A stretch of 64,000 nucleotides of DNA from Pipra filicauda (taxonomy: Eukaryota; Chordata; Aves; Passeriformes; Pipridae), in NCBI RefSeq assembly GCF_003945595.2, contig NW_024104509.1, positions 3,782,001 to 3,846,000 on the forward strand, given 5' to 3'. This document shows positions 38,698 through 52,297 of this stretch, piece after piece (within the stretch, counting starts at the first letter, position 1; the number at the start of each line of letters is the position of its first letter). A program made the translations under genes and the position numbers. Below the pieces are notes generated by a model that did no database searches, had not been told where the DNA came from, and saw only the letters and a program-made list of their open reading frames with translations.

Positions 38698-41600
38698 CTA
38701 ATTCTAAAAGCATTTTCCAATCCGGAGGATAAATAGCTCTTCTGAACCTTTCCTACTTCTGGACCTCATATTCTCATCTGTAAAGTTGAGGAGCACCATT
38801 TCAGTTACCTTTGTACGTAGCAAAATTGTGTGAGGAAGGGTAGGAGAATTCAACATATTCTTAAGAGATATGATGACCAAAAACATTGCCCATTAAGGAA
38901 AGTAGAGGAGAATGTAGGTCTCAAAATTAAGGTTCTTATTCAAATCTCCCTAGAATTTAGGGAGAGGTTCAGAACTGAGAATTTTGAAGCACAAGTCCCT
39001 CTTAAAGGAAAAATAAAAGATTTGAGGCTTATAGTTCATCTCAAGATGAACAGAAGGCAGCAGTGCATCATGGCAAGGAGAAACAGAAGATGAATTATGT
39101 GGCTGACAGATGGATATTTCACTCAACAATGGAGTGAGTAGACTTGGGAGATGACAATGATTTGAAAAAACATGGAAGAAACATGACGATTACACTTTCT
39201 TTCATGTGAAGTTTAAGTAATAGCTATATTACTAGTTATTTTCTTTAATTTTTTCTCTTTTGAATTGTAAAACAATATTTAAATCACAACAGCTAGAAAT
39301 CTTGTGATTTATTTGCTATTGGTATTCTTTACTCCCACCACACTCCTTCACCTTACGGAATGCCGAGATTCTCACTTAATATGATCTCAGAGACTCAGGA
39401 CTTGAAATAAAACCTCCAGCCCTTTGAGGGCAATTGAGACTATATAAAAGTGTAAAAAATTAAAGGTAGCATTGTAGAGCCCTAAAATTATGAGAAGATG
39501 TCTGAATTGTTTAGGATTAGAAAAAGATAACATTTTTAAATAAGTCTTAGCTCTGGAAAATTTAGTAAAAGTATAAAAAGAAATGGCACGGAAAATGTAA
39601 GAATATTCTCAATGGTTCTTTAGACCAGAATAAAATAAAAGGCAGAATTTATGTAAGACAAAAATGTGAATTCTTACTGCTGATGGCAAGGATTCATTTT
39701 TGTGATTAAACCACATTGATTTAATTTTAATCATTAAAATAACATTAATATTTTTTTAATGTTACATCATGCAACTTTGATTTGATTTCCAGATAATCCT
39801 ACTTTTCAAGTACTGATGTTAAAAAATACCAAAGAAAACTAGGATCAATCAACAAGGTCTCACCTATCAGAGGAAGGTAAGAGAAATAGAAACAGAACAC
39901 CTTATACACCCTTTGCTAACAGTTTCTTAATTTATTTTTATTCAACACATGTTCTACCTTTTTTCCACAGCGTGTGTTACTTCAAACTTGGTAATAGAAT
40001 AGAAAGTATTAAAAAAAAAAGGAAGGAAGACAAGTGAAAAAAAATCCTTACATTCCATTCTATCATCCTATTTCTCTACTTACATTGCTTAGCTATTAGG
40101 AACCATGCTCTGAAGTAAATGCTCACAATTTTTTTCTGTATGCCACAATTTCAGGGTAACTTTGGCACATTTGGGCTCTTTCTAATGACCTATAATTTTG
40201 TTTTCATCTACTTAACTTCACAGGTTGGACACCTTTGAAGTGATCCTTGAACCTGTGTTTAAACAATAACTTTAGGTGGTGTAAATCTGCATTCAAATCT
40301 AAAGCAGTCTTAAAGATGGCAGCTGGCAAGAAGGTAATTTCATCTTGCGGCTTGGCAAGCAATCTGGGCAGCAGCACACTAAAGTGTGGAATGGCTGCTG
40401 ATGTAACAGCACAGGCACGTTGGCTCTCATTGATAGGTTTAGTTGGCTGAGTTCATGCTTCTTTGTCTGTATTTTTCCATATTTACTTGATAGACTCTCT
40501 CACGGTATGTTTTCTCTAGAAGACAAGCCAAAAGTGTATCACTTCACAGATCTGAGCAAAAAGTCTTTTCCCTACTAGCATGCAAAAACTAAGTTTGATT
40601 AGTGTTAATATAGTATTGTGAAAAGTCAGGGTGAAAGTGAGAACTCTAATTTGCCCCTTTTGTGCAAGTACTTTAATTATTTTTCCCTTTCTCTCTTATA
40701 AGTATATTCCTAGCCCCCTTTCTCCAGCTTATATGACTTCTTCAGAATATCTTATAGCTTTTGCAAAAACAGTCTTTCAGAAAACCATTTAAACTCACAT
40801 CTTTAATGCCCTTTAGCTTTTTGAAAAGCTGTCTGAAGATGAGAAGTGAGATTTACAAGCCAGTCGGCTTTTCTTTTAAAGCTGCTTTTTAAATTCTTGT
40901 CTTTTTTCCCCCTGTTCCCTTATCTTCCTCCTTTCTCCTTCCATATGCTCTGACAAGACCCTGTAGTCCAACTTTTCCCTCCCAACTCTCATATTTTAAA
41001 GCGTTTTTGTTTGGTTGGTTTCTGGTGTTGAACTCCTGGACCTTACTATACTGAAATGAAATGTCCTGTGAAAATTTAACAGTGCATGAGGAAACTCAGT
41101 GTTTGCAGCAGGCAAACAAACACATTGTGGATCTAAGGCAGCAGAAAAAAAGTGGGAGGTTTTTTCAGGAGGCCTGAAAAAGCCAGGATGTGCATGTGGA
41201 GAGAGCATTTTTTCTCCAGTGAAGCACTAAACTGAGGCAGCGACTGCTGCAATCCAGCACTAGTTTGTGCATGATGCACAGCATTTTCATCGGATCCGTT
41301 CGAGTCTGCCTTATTGGATTCCTTAAACTCTCCAGAGGTAGTAAAGTACCGAGGTATTTATCCATTCAAGAATGTCTAGTTATTTGCTATGCTGGTGTGG
41401 TTTTGTTGTGCATTCAGTGCCATCTATTTTAAATGTATTGAGCAATCAAATTAAACTTGTTATTGTCACTGGGGTTTGAAAATTTAATAAGCAATTACCA
41501 GAGTCCATTCCTTTGTTTTTAATTTTTACTAAGATGTTGTTCAATTTCAGACCTTAAAGCAATCATGCTCTCCAGATTATTGAATTGAATGAGTCCATAA

Positions 41601-43810
41601 GTCAAACCAGCTCTTAACACTATTTTTCTTCACTGATTTATTTGGCTGAATGGTACAGTATCTCATTGTGGAGTGAGCAAAAAGGAAATACAAATCAGAA
41701 GTTAAACCATAAATATAAGGCACTGCAATGCCTATCAAATCAATGGGCAGCAGACCTACTTTTTGCTATTGTATTGCTCTGCTTTTTGTCAGGATGCATG
41801 GGGGGAAAAAACGTGCCGTCCTACAATTTTTAAAAGTATAAAATGCAATTTTCTGTTTAGTTTCCTCTGTCCCTCAATTATCCTAGAAAAGAATATCCAG
41901 GGAATCTAGGACTACATAACTGAATTATTTTGGTTTCCCCTTCCATTTCCTCTTCCTATTTTTTAAAAAAGCACTTTCTTTCTCCAGTGTTTTTCTATTT
42001 AATTGTGACCAAGGAAAAGTTGCTCAATTTGTTTTCTGTTTGTATTATTCATCAAAGACCAGCAGAATGTTCCAAAATGTGAATTAATTCTATTTTAAAT
42101 TACTAAAATGTCACTTAGACATATTTAGGCTAATGGTTAAAAAGGTAATGATATTCTCATTCCTGTTATGCCTATTTCCATAATGTTTTAAAAGGTAACG
42201 ATTTTTGTGGGACTGTCTTCAATACCCATCACACTGGAAATACAAAAGGTTGAAGTAAAGCCCCCACAAAAGGTAGCTAAAGCTGGAGAGAGAGCAGAAT
42301 TACTATTGTGGAATCTGACCAAGCCTCTGAGAAGTGAGGGCTTGAAGGACAGAATTCTGAAAATATCAGAAGATTTTTCTTAATTTTTTTCCTCAATATT
42401 TTGCAAAAGCTGATGGTTAGATTTCAGCAGGTGGAGAACAAATTCTTCGTGTGTTTTCTTGAAAATTGCATGTTAATATTAAAGTGTAATATAATAAATA
42501 ATAAAGAATAAGAAATAATTTTTAAGAGTTATGTAATGTAATTAAATTCAAACTACTCAAAATTCCTTAGAAAGTGTTCAGTGGACTAAAAATATATAAT
42601 TTTTAAACAGGATGCTGTTGCATTCAGATAGAATTGATTTATTTGTCTCTCTATATTTCCATTTTGACACAGAAGTAAAACTGTATAAATTGTGACTGGC
42701 AAAAATGTAAGCGTACCCCATCTTGGGGACAAGTGATGTCCTTAGTAACTAAAAGTCTGAGTCACACGCTAGGAGCAGTTTCATCATGTCGTGTATTCCT
42801 AATTTCCTTCTAAGAAAATCCTTTTTGATACAGTCAGCTTTTGTCTAGTTCTTGTGTTTCTCCCTAGAAAAAAAATCGCAGCTATTCTCAGTTATGTGAA
42901 AAACTCCTGGGCATAATCCGTGTAAGTATCCGCAATTTTTTGATTTTTAGGGAGGGAGTTTCCTAGATACATAAAGGGTCACTTTAAATCAGGATAATAC
43001 ACATCCTTGTTTGGAGCATCTTCGTATAGTTTGAACCAAAATCCCTCTTTTGAAGGTATTTTAAAGCCGGGTAACTCTTTGCTTGATTTCCTCCATTTAG
43101 ACTGCTTTTTTCCAATTTTTCTTGTTGGAAAACATGGTGTTCCAACTGCAACTCAAAACAGTGTGCAATACAATGGAAAATTATCATGTAGAACAGTAGA
43201 AGAAATGTCAGGAATTTGCTGTGATCAGAATAGGACCCATCTCATCTTTATTTTGTATCTATTTCTCCTCTCTCCACTGTCCTGAAAACAAAATGATCCT
43301 GAAAAAGTAAATGAGTAAGCTAGAGAAGTCATCGTAAGAGGATGCGTTCCTAATATAAATAGGTATTCAATAATGAGTAGAAAATAAATTAGAGTTTGCT
43401 CCATTATCTGCATTTATTTTGAGGCACTTTCCTTTTATTTACAGAATGCACTTGTCTACACTCCAGGGTCAGGTGACTCTGAATTAAATGAGATGTTTTT
43501 GTTCCTAGTGAAATGGTGAACATCCCCTTGAAGAATTCACTTAAAGTCCAGAAAAACAGACCCAGACACACTTTTTGGAGTGGTGACCTTTGTTGAAATA
43601 GGCAGATTTCTCATCTACCAAACAACTGCCTTGCATTGCAAAGCATGGGCTGAAAATGTGGAAATATATCTATCTGATTAATTTCAATATTCAACTGTCA
43701 AATTCTGAGTTTTGCAACTGCAGAAATATAGTGAAATTTAAAATCCCTGGGCTATGGAATCTGAATCTTCTAAAAATTTAGCTTATAATGTAAATGCCTT
43801 TTTTTTTTCA

Positions 43811-43895
43811 AATACTATAATTTTAAATTATAGTATTAAATTATAGTATTAAATTTAATTTAAATTTAATTTAAATTAAAAGATACTATAATTTT
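43811..43895. repeat. AT-rich palindrome and direct-repeat cluster
   Basis: A 13-bp arm AATACTATAATTT (43811-43823) is followed after one base by its exact reverse complement (43825-43837). That complement is repeated in tandem (43838-43850). A further direct copy of the first arm core ATACTATAATTTT lies at 43883-43895, with TTTAATTTAAA units between. Such a sequence can extrude a cruciform. Confidence 0.85.
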
Positions 43896-45309
43896 AACAT
43901 ATTACATTTAATCAATTAAAACAGTAGAAGGGGAATCTTGAATATCAAATGAAGTCTCAAAATAGAAGTACCAATAACACCATATTTTTTCATGGATTTT
44001 TTGTAGGCCATACCTGGAAATATTTCTTAATGGCAGCTTTTGTTGGCATCAGTTTACTTCATATCTTCTTCATTTCCATTATGTCTTTGAAGAAGGAAAC
44101 TAAAAGAGGAGGCTTTTGAGGAAGTTCACATTTTCCATTATCTGCTTTGTTTTGTTTGGGTTTTTCTGTAGAGTGGGCAGATTTAGAAGAAAGTATGAGG
44201 CAGTATTTACAGAAATCCCTAGGAAAGTAAAACTTCTGATGTGCAAGTATTACACTCCCTTGAAAGACTAACCTGTCATTATCTATATGGAAATGACAGG
44301 TTATTTATATTTCTTTAATTTCGGATTTGTAACTTCTAATAAATGAAACACAGTGCTGCTTTGTTGAACTTTCTCATCCCCATGTAGGTTAATTTTACAC
44401 AGCTGAATGTGAACAATTACATGAATGGCTTTCATCTTATGATTAATAAAAGGTTGAATTTTCTATCTTCAGAAGAAAATAAGTCAAGTAGGTAGCAGAA
44501 TTTATGGCATGGGAAGAACACAAAAGTAATTTATCCAGTGCTCATGCATGCAAACATGTTTGGTCATTAATGAATACACAAATTTATGAATACACATGCA
44601 CATGCATTTGTTAATAAATAATAGTTTTATAAAAAAAAAAATCTTTCATGGTGTTGACAGGGTTCACTCAACTTTTTTCTTCCTTCTGTGAAAGTCAGAA
44701 CCTGCCTGGATTACAGGAGGTACAGGTTAACCTACTCATGTACTATCTTCCTGCTAAAATATGATTCTAAGAATGTCTCCTTCAGATGCATTTTAGGGAC
44801 TAAACTTGAGTACTTGCAATTTATTCTCAAGATTTGACTTAAAATAAAAATCAAGAATCTTTCTCCTCAAGTTTAATTTAATTTTATAACAATAGCATGT
44901 ATGCATTTTAAATTCATTTCCCCAGATCCACACTTATGTAACTTATATCTACCATATAACTGCTGGTAGAAAATCAAACTTTTGGATATGTTGTAATAGT
45001 TGCTATCTGCAAACCTGCAGGTACTTTTTGAAAATTTTTCAAAAGAGAGGAACACATTTATTCTTCCACGTTCCCATCTGGAATAGGTTACTGAAATTAA
45101 ATGTCATTGCTGTTCCTTTTGCATGTTGCGTGAGCACTGATTTAACCAGTAGTCTTTGTTTTACTCTCAATATCTGCTCTTGCATGTTGGTGTCATTAAC
45201 TTGCAGTTCTTTTAGATGCAGCTAGTAAATGTAACATTTCTGGAAAGAAGATAATCATCATTTTGGAAAACATCATAGGTGAGGGTAAGTTCACTGGTGG
45301 AAGAAGTAC

Positions 45310-45645
45310 ATACAGGTTCCTCGCAAGGGGAAGCAGAGGGGAAGGCACCAGTCTCTTCACTCTGGTGACCAATGACAGGACCTGAGGGAATGGCATGAAG
45401 CTGTGCTAGGGGAGGTTTAGGTTGGATATTAGGGAAAGGTTCTTCACCCAGACTATGCTTGAGCACTGGCACAGGCTGCCTTGCAAAATGTTCACAGAAC
45501 CAAGCCTGACAGAGTTCAAGAAGCAGCTGGACAACACTCTTGGACACATGGTGTGATTCTTGGCACTGTTCTGTGCAGGGCCAGGAGTTGGATGTTGGCA
45601 TTCCTTGTGAGTCCCTTCCAACTCAGGGTATTCTATGATTCTGTG
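45310..45645 (+). mobile_element. CR1 LINE, 5'-truncated 3' end
   Basis: Plus-strand CR1 beginning near 45310 and running through CTCTGGTGACCAATGACAGG, GGCATGAAGCTGTGCTAGGG, GAGGTTTAGGTTGGATATTA and GGGCCAGGAGTTGGATGTTG to CTATGATTCTGTGAT. It covers the ORF2 C-terminus and the 3' UTR. Its tail (GTGAGTCCCTTCCAACTCAG) is of the same type as the tail of the SINE at 53381, so a CR1 of this subfamily is a plausible source of that SINE's 3' end. Confidence 0.95.
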
Positions 45646-48206
45646 ATAAAAAAGAAAGAATTGTGTTTTCATTTTCTCTGCACTGAAATGTCACCAAAAC
45701 ATAAGCATTTAAAATAAATTGATCCACTAAAATATATTTTTCTCTGTAAATACCAAAAAAAGAAAATTCCTCTGCCATATCTCTGCTCATTATATGTCTG
45801 CCCATGTTTCTTATTTTAGTCTAACTTCCATATTTCATTTGGTGTTTTGTGAATCCACCTTAATGTTTTCCATTTTTCATTTGGTTATCACTTCAGACAC
45901 CATAATCCATTTATTCCTTGTTCTCCAAATTCTTGTCTTTAACTTTTGTATCTGAAACATTACTCTGCTTTTACCTACCATTTTGCTCTCACTTACCTGC
46001 TGTCTTTCCTTCTTTTTTTATTCCCTGTGATTATGCTTCTTTTAAGTATCTTTCACACCTTTGGATTGAATATGATATGTAAAAATTTCTTTTTGTTCTA
46101 ATGGCAAAAGTTTCTCATTTTTTCCTTTCTGTCTATATCCTTCTCTGTTACTCTACTGAGTTCAGTTCACTGTGTTTCTCAGCCAGTTAATCAGTGACTT
46201 GCAGGGAGACAAGGTACTAAGGAGTTCTGTGCTGAACACAAAAAGACACTTTCTCCTTTTTGTTAGTTTGCTTTTCCTCCCCCACCTTCAGTTTGCAGTC
46301 ACAGGCTGAATGTCCTCCCAGTAGCTGCAGTGTGCCCAGCTTTGTCTTCCTCCTCCTTTCTGTCCCTTCATGACATTTGTGCCAACAGCAAACCTTTTCC
46401 CCTTTGCCTGAACTCTAGTTTTGCTCATACTTTCATCTTGTATTTAAACCTTTTGAAAGAGACATTTTCTGAAAGGTTGCAAAGGTTTAGCATAATATAC
46501 TCTATTTCACAGAACAATAAAGAATTGTAATTCTTCCTTTTCCTAAGGATAACATATTATATGGGTTTAGTATCTACTTCTATATCTTAACTGTCCTTCT
46601 GAGTAAAACCAAGAGTAGTGCAAAGAGATGTTTCCAAAGAGATGTCTTCTACCCCCGAATTTTACAAAGGCAAGAAGAGATAGTCCTTATTCCCTGTCCA
46701 TGGACATGAAAAACCTATTGTTATCTATACTATAGGATTAGATGATAATATTATATAAGTGGGATAAATGTGATCAATTGTACCAACGCTTGACATATTA
46801 CACAATAATTTTAATCAGAAATTCAGTGATATTTCAAAGTAACATCAGGACATGCAGTTTATGTCACAGAGACCTAAAATTCATTTACTTAATAGAGTCT
46901 CAGAAATATGGGAATAGCCATTAACAGCATTGTTGATTATAACGATTGCAGCTTAAAGACCCCTATTTCTCATTCGAATAAATTAGAAAGCTGTGGGAAA
47001 ATTTATTGCTATCCCGCGAGTATGACTGTGCACAAGTTAGAGATTATCACTGCCCTCTGCTTCTCTTATGAGTTTGAGAAAGGATTTTTTTATTTCAGTT
47101 TCTTTCACAACTCAGAAGATAAAAACTAAGTCCTGCATCTAGAAAAAGGCAGTCCATCTCGTTGAGAAGAAAAAGATTTGTTGTTGTTTTTTAAGGCTGA
47201 CTTTCAAGCCCAACACAGCTTATGCAAAACTGCTTTGGTAGTCCAATATGCAATTTATTCCCCATCTGCAATAACTGCAGACACATTGATTTACATTAAC
47301 GTAACATGATGGATATGACTTTTGTATGTGTCTGTTCATGTTTCTGTCAGCCCCTACTGGAGCAGAGATCTCAAACGTAACAAATTTCACATCAAATATC
47401 AGAGCATGAACAGTGAGTGCCATGACACAAATGTCCTGAAGCACTCAGTTTTACCTAACACTGAAGGACTCTTATTACTTGCTACATGTGTTTTTTAATA
47501 TGTGGATCCTCTGGTGTGTAATAATAGGTGAGCTTGTAAAAACAGTTTCAGTGAAAAAATCCAGAAGGTACCAGTGCCAAGTGTTTCCCTGATGCACCAT
47601 CTATTCAGCAACTGTGGAGCCCAGCGGGAATTGAGATCCTTCCAGGGAACTGCAATAAAAGACCAACCTGAGCAGCAGTTCATATGGGGCAGCTCAGAAA
47701 AACAAAACTTATACCAGACTGTCCGGAATGAAATCTTTACATCTTGATCAAACACTGAAATTCCACAGCACTTTTTCAAAGCAAAAATCAAAACATTTTT
47801 TGTTTTAATTTTCTTTTAGAAAAAAGGCTGGAAAATGACAAAAACAGGGATAAAATGGAAACTAGTGATCAGCTGTGTTTGCCAGGTAACCTGGGGGCTT
47901 TTCAACCTGCCTGTTTCCTTTCCAGTGGCTGTGAATTCAACACGCAGCTTTCTTGGCAAGCCTATGACCCCCTACTAAAACGGCTATCTGTTCCTAACAG
48001 AGTAATATGGTTAGGTGGCAAGGGCCAGACACTGCGAGCAAGCGCACCGTGACAATTTCTGCAGAAAAGCATGAACAAATGAGGAGGTTTTTTACATCCA
48101 TTATAATAACTAGATAATGTCCTAATCACAACAGAAAGTATAAGCACAATACAGGATAAGAAACTCCATGGTAATTTGATCTTTCTTCCACTGAAGGAAT
48201 TAAAAT
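45646..48206. other. Non-coding stretch, no gene recognised
   Basis: Frames reach 98 codons (47791-47495 minus) with no recognisable content. Pyrimidine-rich sequence dominates 45800-46450. No repeat family seen. Confidence 0.6.
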
Positions 48207-48300
48207 CATAGAATCTGAGAAAAATTAATGTTAGAGGGAACATCTAGGCATCACTGAGTTCAACTTCTCACTGAAACTGAGGCTGACCTCAAAGTTTTGG
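48207..48300 (-). mobile_element. CR1 LINE 3' end, short and diverged
   Basis: Minus-strand remnant of a CR1 tail: plus-sense AAATCATAGAATCTGAG, a degraded purine-rich block, then GGGAACATCTAGGCATCACTG and ACTGAGGCTGACCTCAAAG. This is the order of a CR1 3' UTR and ORF2 end. It is more diverged than the other CR1 copies. Confidence 0.72.
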
Positions 48301-49876
48301 ACCATTTTGGGTTATTTTGAAGTAAAAATTAACTTGATGAAAGAGGTGACAACAACAGTGAGGCTGGTAGAAATGGAAATAGTTCTAGGGTAAGAACACT
48401 AGAAGAAAATTACAGTAGGGTAGCAGGTCTGCAGTGATGTTAAAAGAGCAGCTGTCAGATTTGTGTGTGCTACGCTGCTAACCTCTTTCTCAGATCTTCT
48501 CAACAACATAGACACTTGAGGCTTTTGTTGCTCCTTTTTCCTTTCACAGATGAAGACTTTGTTGTTTCCTGAATTCAGTTTTTTGCCATACTCACAATAA
48601 AATACATTGTCAAGAGTAGTGCCTCACTAAGGTAACTCATCTTCCTTAGCTTTGTGGGTTTTTGTTACAGAAGATTGGTGGTGAAACCCGATAATCAACA
48701 TTCAGAAAAAGTCTGAGTTCCATTCAGAACACAGATTAATTAACACAACTCAGTTAGTATATCTGTTGAGCCAGGGCTTGTGTTAAGCTGTCAAATTACT
48801 CACCAGCCTTCTACTCTTTACTTGACTGGGCTCTGAGTCTATGTGTGCCTTCTCAATAGCTAAGGCACTATAAGTGATATAGAGTCCTTTATTTATGATG
48901 GCTTTGCAGGATAGCTCAAACTCAATAATAAAATAATTTTAAAATAAAAAAAAATTCATAAAGATGACTAAAAGTGTATATTTACTTCACTGAATGAACA
49001 TAGCTAAGAATATTCTTTAGGGAAAACGTGGCATAAAGCACTGTCATTTTCATTGTAATTCAAAGCTTTATACTGGATTATGATGGGGACCATACATTTT
49101 TAATAACAACCCTATTTTCAAATGAGGTAAAACAGGAGAGGTGCCTATGACTGCTTCCAGACAAAGAATATGAAAAAGTCTACCCTGTAAAGAGGTACGT
49201 AGTCTCCCTGGTTTTCCTGTTAAATAGCTCCATAGGAGGCAATGTTGTAAGGTACCTGGAAAGCATAAGGACCTGTGAATTTGTTTGCCTTTTTTTCTTC
49301 AGTGCATTTGGTTATACTTCTGAAAAACAGAATATGTATCGATACTCAATGTGTATAACTCTTAAGACTGGCATAACACAAACAACAATTGCCAAGATGT
49401 CATATTTAGAATCTCAGAAATACCCTTTGTCTTGGACCAAATGTGCTTTAAAATCTTTTCAGTAGGCAAACTGAACATCTTAAGATCCATGTGACATTTT
49501 AAGATCTGTGACTTCCAGTTCTCATCCTACTCTTCTGAAGTTTTAACTTTAACTTGAAATTGTATTCAAATTATCCATTCAGGAGAAAAACAGCTATATT
49601 CTGTTCTTTACTCTCCTTGCTAAGTTCAATTTTATATAGATTTTAAACTACTGTTTCACTCTGAGAAGTAGCTGTGTCAAAATAACTGTCTTGCTTAGCA
49701 GATTTTCTTATCCACATTCCAGTACACTGTTTTACTTCAGTGACAAAAAATAAAAAATTTTTACTCCTCTGAAGAGGTGTCCTCATGCTGATAAGTTACC
49801 TAGTTTTTATTTTAGCAAAATTAGTAGTATGGAACCAGAACGGCATATCAATCCTCTCTTTCATCTTGTTTTCCAG

Positions 49877-49953
49877 ACATCACGGTTTCATGAATATAGT
49901 GAGAGGGAAGACGATCAGTGCCTAGGAGCCTGGAGACCCTGCCATCATCCCTG
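49877..49953 (+). other. Candidate 77-bp exon with strong splice sites
   Basis: A long pyrimidine tract ending TCATCTTGTTTTCCAG (49861-49876) precedes the segment. It ends CTG at 49953, followed by GTGAGT (49954-49959), a near-consensus donor. One of the three frames is open across all 77 bp and encodes about 25 residues rich in charged amino acids (for example SEREDDQ); the other two have stops. A branch-point-like TATCAAT lies about 30 bp upstream of the acceptor. No protein family is recognised, and it could equally belong to a non-coding RNA or be chance. Confidence 0.35.
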
Positions 49954-50778
49954 GTGAGTTGGGGATGAGAAGCACTATTCACTGTGCATTTGGAGGATAC
50001 CCCATGCACACATGGACTCACTTACTAATTGTCATCTCTGTATATCTGTATATATGTGGGGGTCTTATTATTTTTGCCCCCTCCCAAAAGTCAGTGTTTA
50101 CCACGTATGATCAATTAACTTCAGTCTTACAACAGCTTAAATGGAAGAATAACTTTATGACACTGCAAGTGCATTTAGTATAAAATATTTAAAATAATAA
50201 ATTTTAGTAAAAATCTGAACTATAGTATAACTAGAGTGACACACTATGATGATTTTAACAGTCTCAGGTTATGACTGTTCAGGTGTAGTGTTATCTTTTC
50301 AAATTCCGAGTTGTTTCTGCTTAAGACACTAAAAAAGCTCCTTCCCTGAGCAGTGCTGATGAGGCTTTTTTCTTTATGGATTTGCTTCCTTTGTCCCTTA
50401 ATACTTCAATACATCCAATTACTGTTCTCTGTCCCTTCTCTTGTAGGGTCCTACAGGCAATTTTGTGAATAGAGACCTACCTATGTGCTGGCTGGCCCAT
50501 CAGTGCATTTGTCATGTAGAGCAAGTTACATAGTAAGCTGGCTGCTCCCAATCAATCTGTACAGGTTTTGCTTTGTCTGAGCGTTCTCTGGGACACCAGC
50601 TTGAGAATCTCTTCCTTTTTTGTTCAGCTTTCATAAAATTTGTAGGAACTTATCATTGAGAATTCTTTCACCTTTGGCTGAAACTGACAGGCAAATTTAG
50701 AGGTATGGTAGAAATGACAGAGAGCGCGTTGTCACAAGACATGTTCTCACAAGAAACAAAACTGCAATTTTATTTAAT

Positions 50779-50810
50779 CACTTCTGGTATTAAGCACAAT
50801 ACCAGAAGTG
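50779..50810. repeat. Perfect 13-bp inverted repeat
   Basis: CACTTCTGGTATT and its exact reverse complement are separated by six bases (AAGCAC). An overlapping second inverted repeat, TAAGCACA (50791-50798) and TGTGCTTA (50809-50816), uses the loop. Confidence 0.9.
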
Positions 50811-52297
50811 TGCTTAAGGACTGTTAAGCAGTTGGACTTACTTACTGTTGGACTGCTTCAGTCACATAAAATACAAATCAAGGATATTATATAAACTTAC
50901 TCCTTGCTTATGAATGAAAAGAACAAGTTTATTCACATTTGTTTAATTTTTACTTTTATATTTCTAGCTGTGATCTTCATCCTTTTATTTGTAGGTTTCT
51001 TGAACTACTTTCTCAAACAAATGTGGTCCCATTTGGTTCACACTCATCTGAAATCCTATTGGAACATTCATATGTGTTGTCAGACTCTGACAGAGGTACA
51101 ACTCTTCATCTATCTTTTTTCTTACTGTTTCTTCTGTTTCATGAAAAGTAAACTGTATCTTTTCTTTAAAAAACCTCTTTAGTCCTCTCTTCCCTGGCAA
51201 TCTTCTTATTAATCCCAAACTCCAGGTCTGGCCCATCATAGTGCCAAGGTCTCATTAAAATTACAGAGTTGTTTATGTCTTTTATATTCCATTCTTTCTG
51301 TGAGGAGTTCCCCTGAAACCTCCACAAAGCTGCACTATGATCAATCTTTAAATATGTTTTTTTTCTCCGTGGTGTTTACGCAAAAATTGGCAACGGGATG
51401 CTACTACAAGGACAATCAGGCTGAACAACTTTACTTGCCTTGTTTCCTTGCGCTCTACAGCTATTCTATATCCATATGCTATCTTTGTCTTTTACTTAAT
51501 ATGCAAGATATTTGTGTCAGAGAACATTTTTGTGCTTTCTGTGTAACATCTGTCCTGATGATTTCATAGTCTCTGAAAAAGGAATTTGGGTTTTTCAGTA
51601 AGATCACTATTTCTGTAATAAGCGACTATTTGGAAGCTTAAAATGTATATGTTGCAACATGTAGCTGCAAAACTTTATTAATAAAATAATTTAAAATTTT
51701 AAAATTTTTATTTAAAATTAAATTTCCAGTTTGCACCTTCTCTGGTATTCATCATTGTTTGTTTAAGTTTTTTTAATTCTAAAAATCTGAAGGATACTCT
51801 GGGTTATAGTCACAAAATTAATCTACAGACTACTAACATACTCCCAGCTCCATAAGTTCCTCATGAAGATCCAGCACCAGAAAGGGGGTTGACCACTATC
51901 AAGAACCGTGGAAAGCAAAAACTGTGAAAGCAAAGCTAGAGATTGCTCATTTCCCTAGACACAAAAATATCTTAATTTTTAACATATACTTTGCAGAATT
52001 GTACTCCATATTATACTCTGAAAATTATTTTGTAAGCTAAGATAGTGTAAAGAGATTAAAGAGTTTTACTTAAGTTTTCTGAAATTGCTGGAGGACTGCA
52101 CTACTGCTGAAAACAGCTGTAGCAGGTTTTGATGCGAAAAAACAAGGATTTGCAAGTATTGGTTTAATATGAATAGCAATCTTGGACAGGGATAAATGAA
52201 AGTATTGTTATTGATATAAGTCACTAGACCAAGCACTTCACTCAGTACAGACATTGAGATGTTCTGTAAATTTTATTTAATGCTTTGTGTTTACTGT

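Larger units (their letters stand above)
35536..45309. other. Non-coding stretch, no gene recognised
   Basis: No transposon or known gene is visible in almost 10 kb. Noted items: a sequon- and cysteine-containing plus frame at 36774-37073 (99 codons), a (TTTG)n tract at 38670-38697, TATCTACATA-containing near-repeats at 36243-36305, and an AT-rich palindrome cluster at 43811-43895. Segments 40247-40450 and 41220-41350 have balanced composition and lack repeat signatures, as conserved non-coding elements do; this cannot be tested from one genome. Confidence 0.55.
48301..52297. other. Non-coding stretch with one candidate spliced exon
   Basis: No transposon is recognised. The candidate exon at 49877-49953 is annotated separately. 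A 13-bp perfect hairpin lies at 50779-50810. Positions 51680-51725 are a low-complexity A/T tract with AAAATTTT palindromes. Frames around 50904-51239 overlap on both strands and are not recognised. Confidence 0.55.

Noticed and set aside
50985..51239. 84-codon minus-strand frame with protein-like composition
   Set aside because: Overlaps two plus-strand frames, shows no recognisable domain, and many frames of this length exist here by chance.
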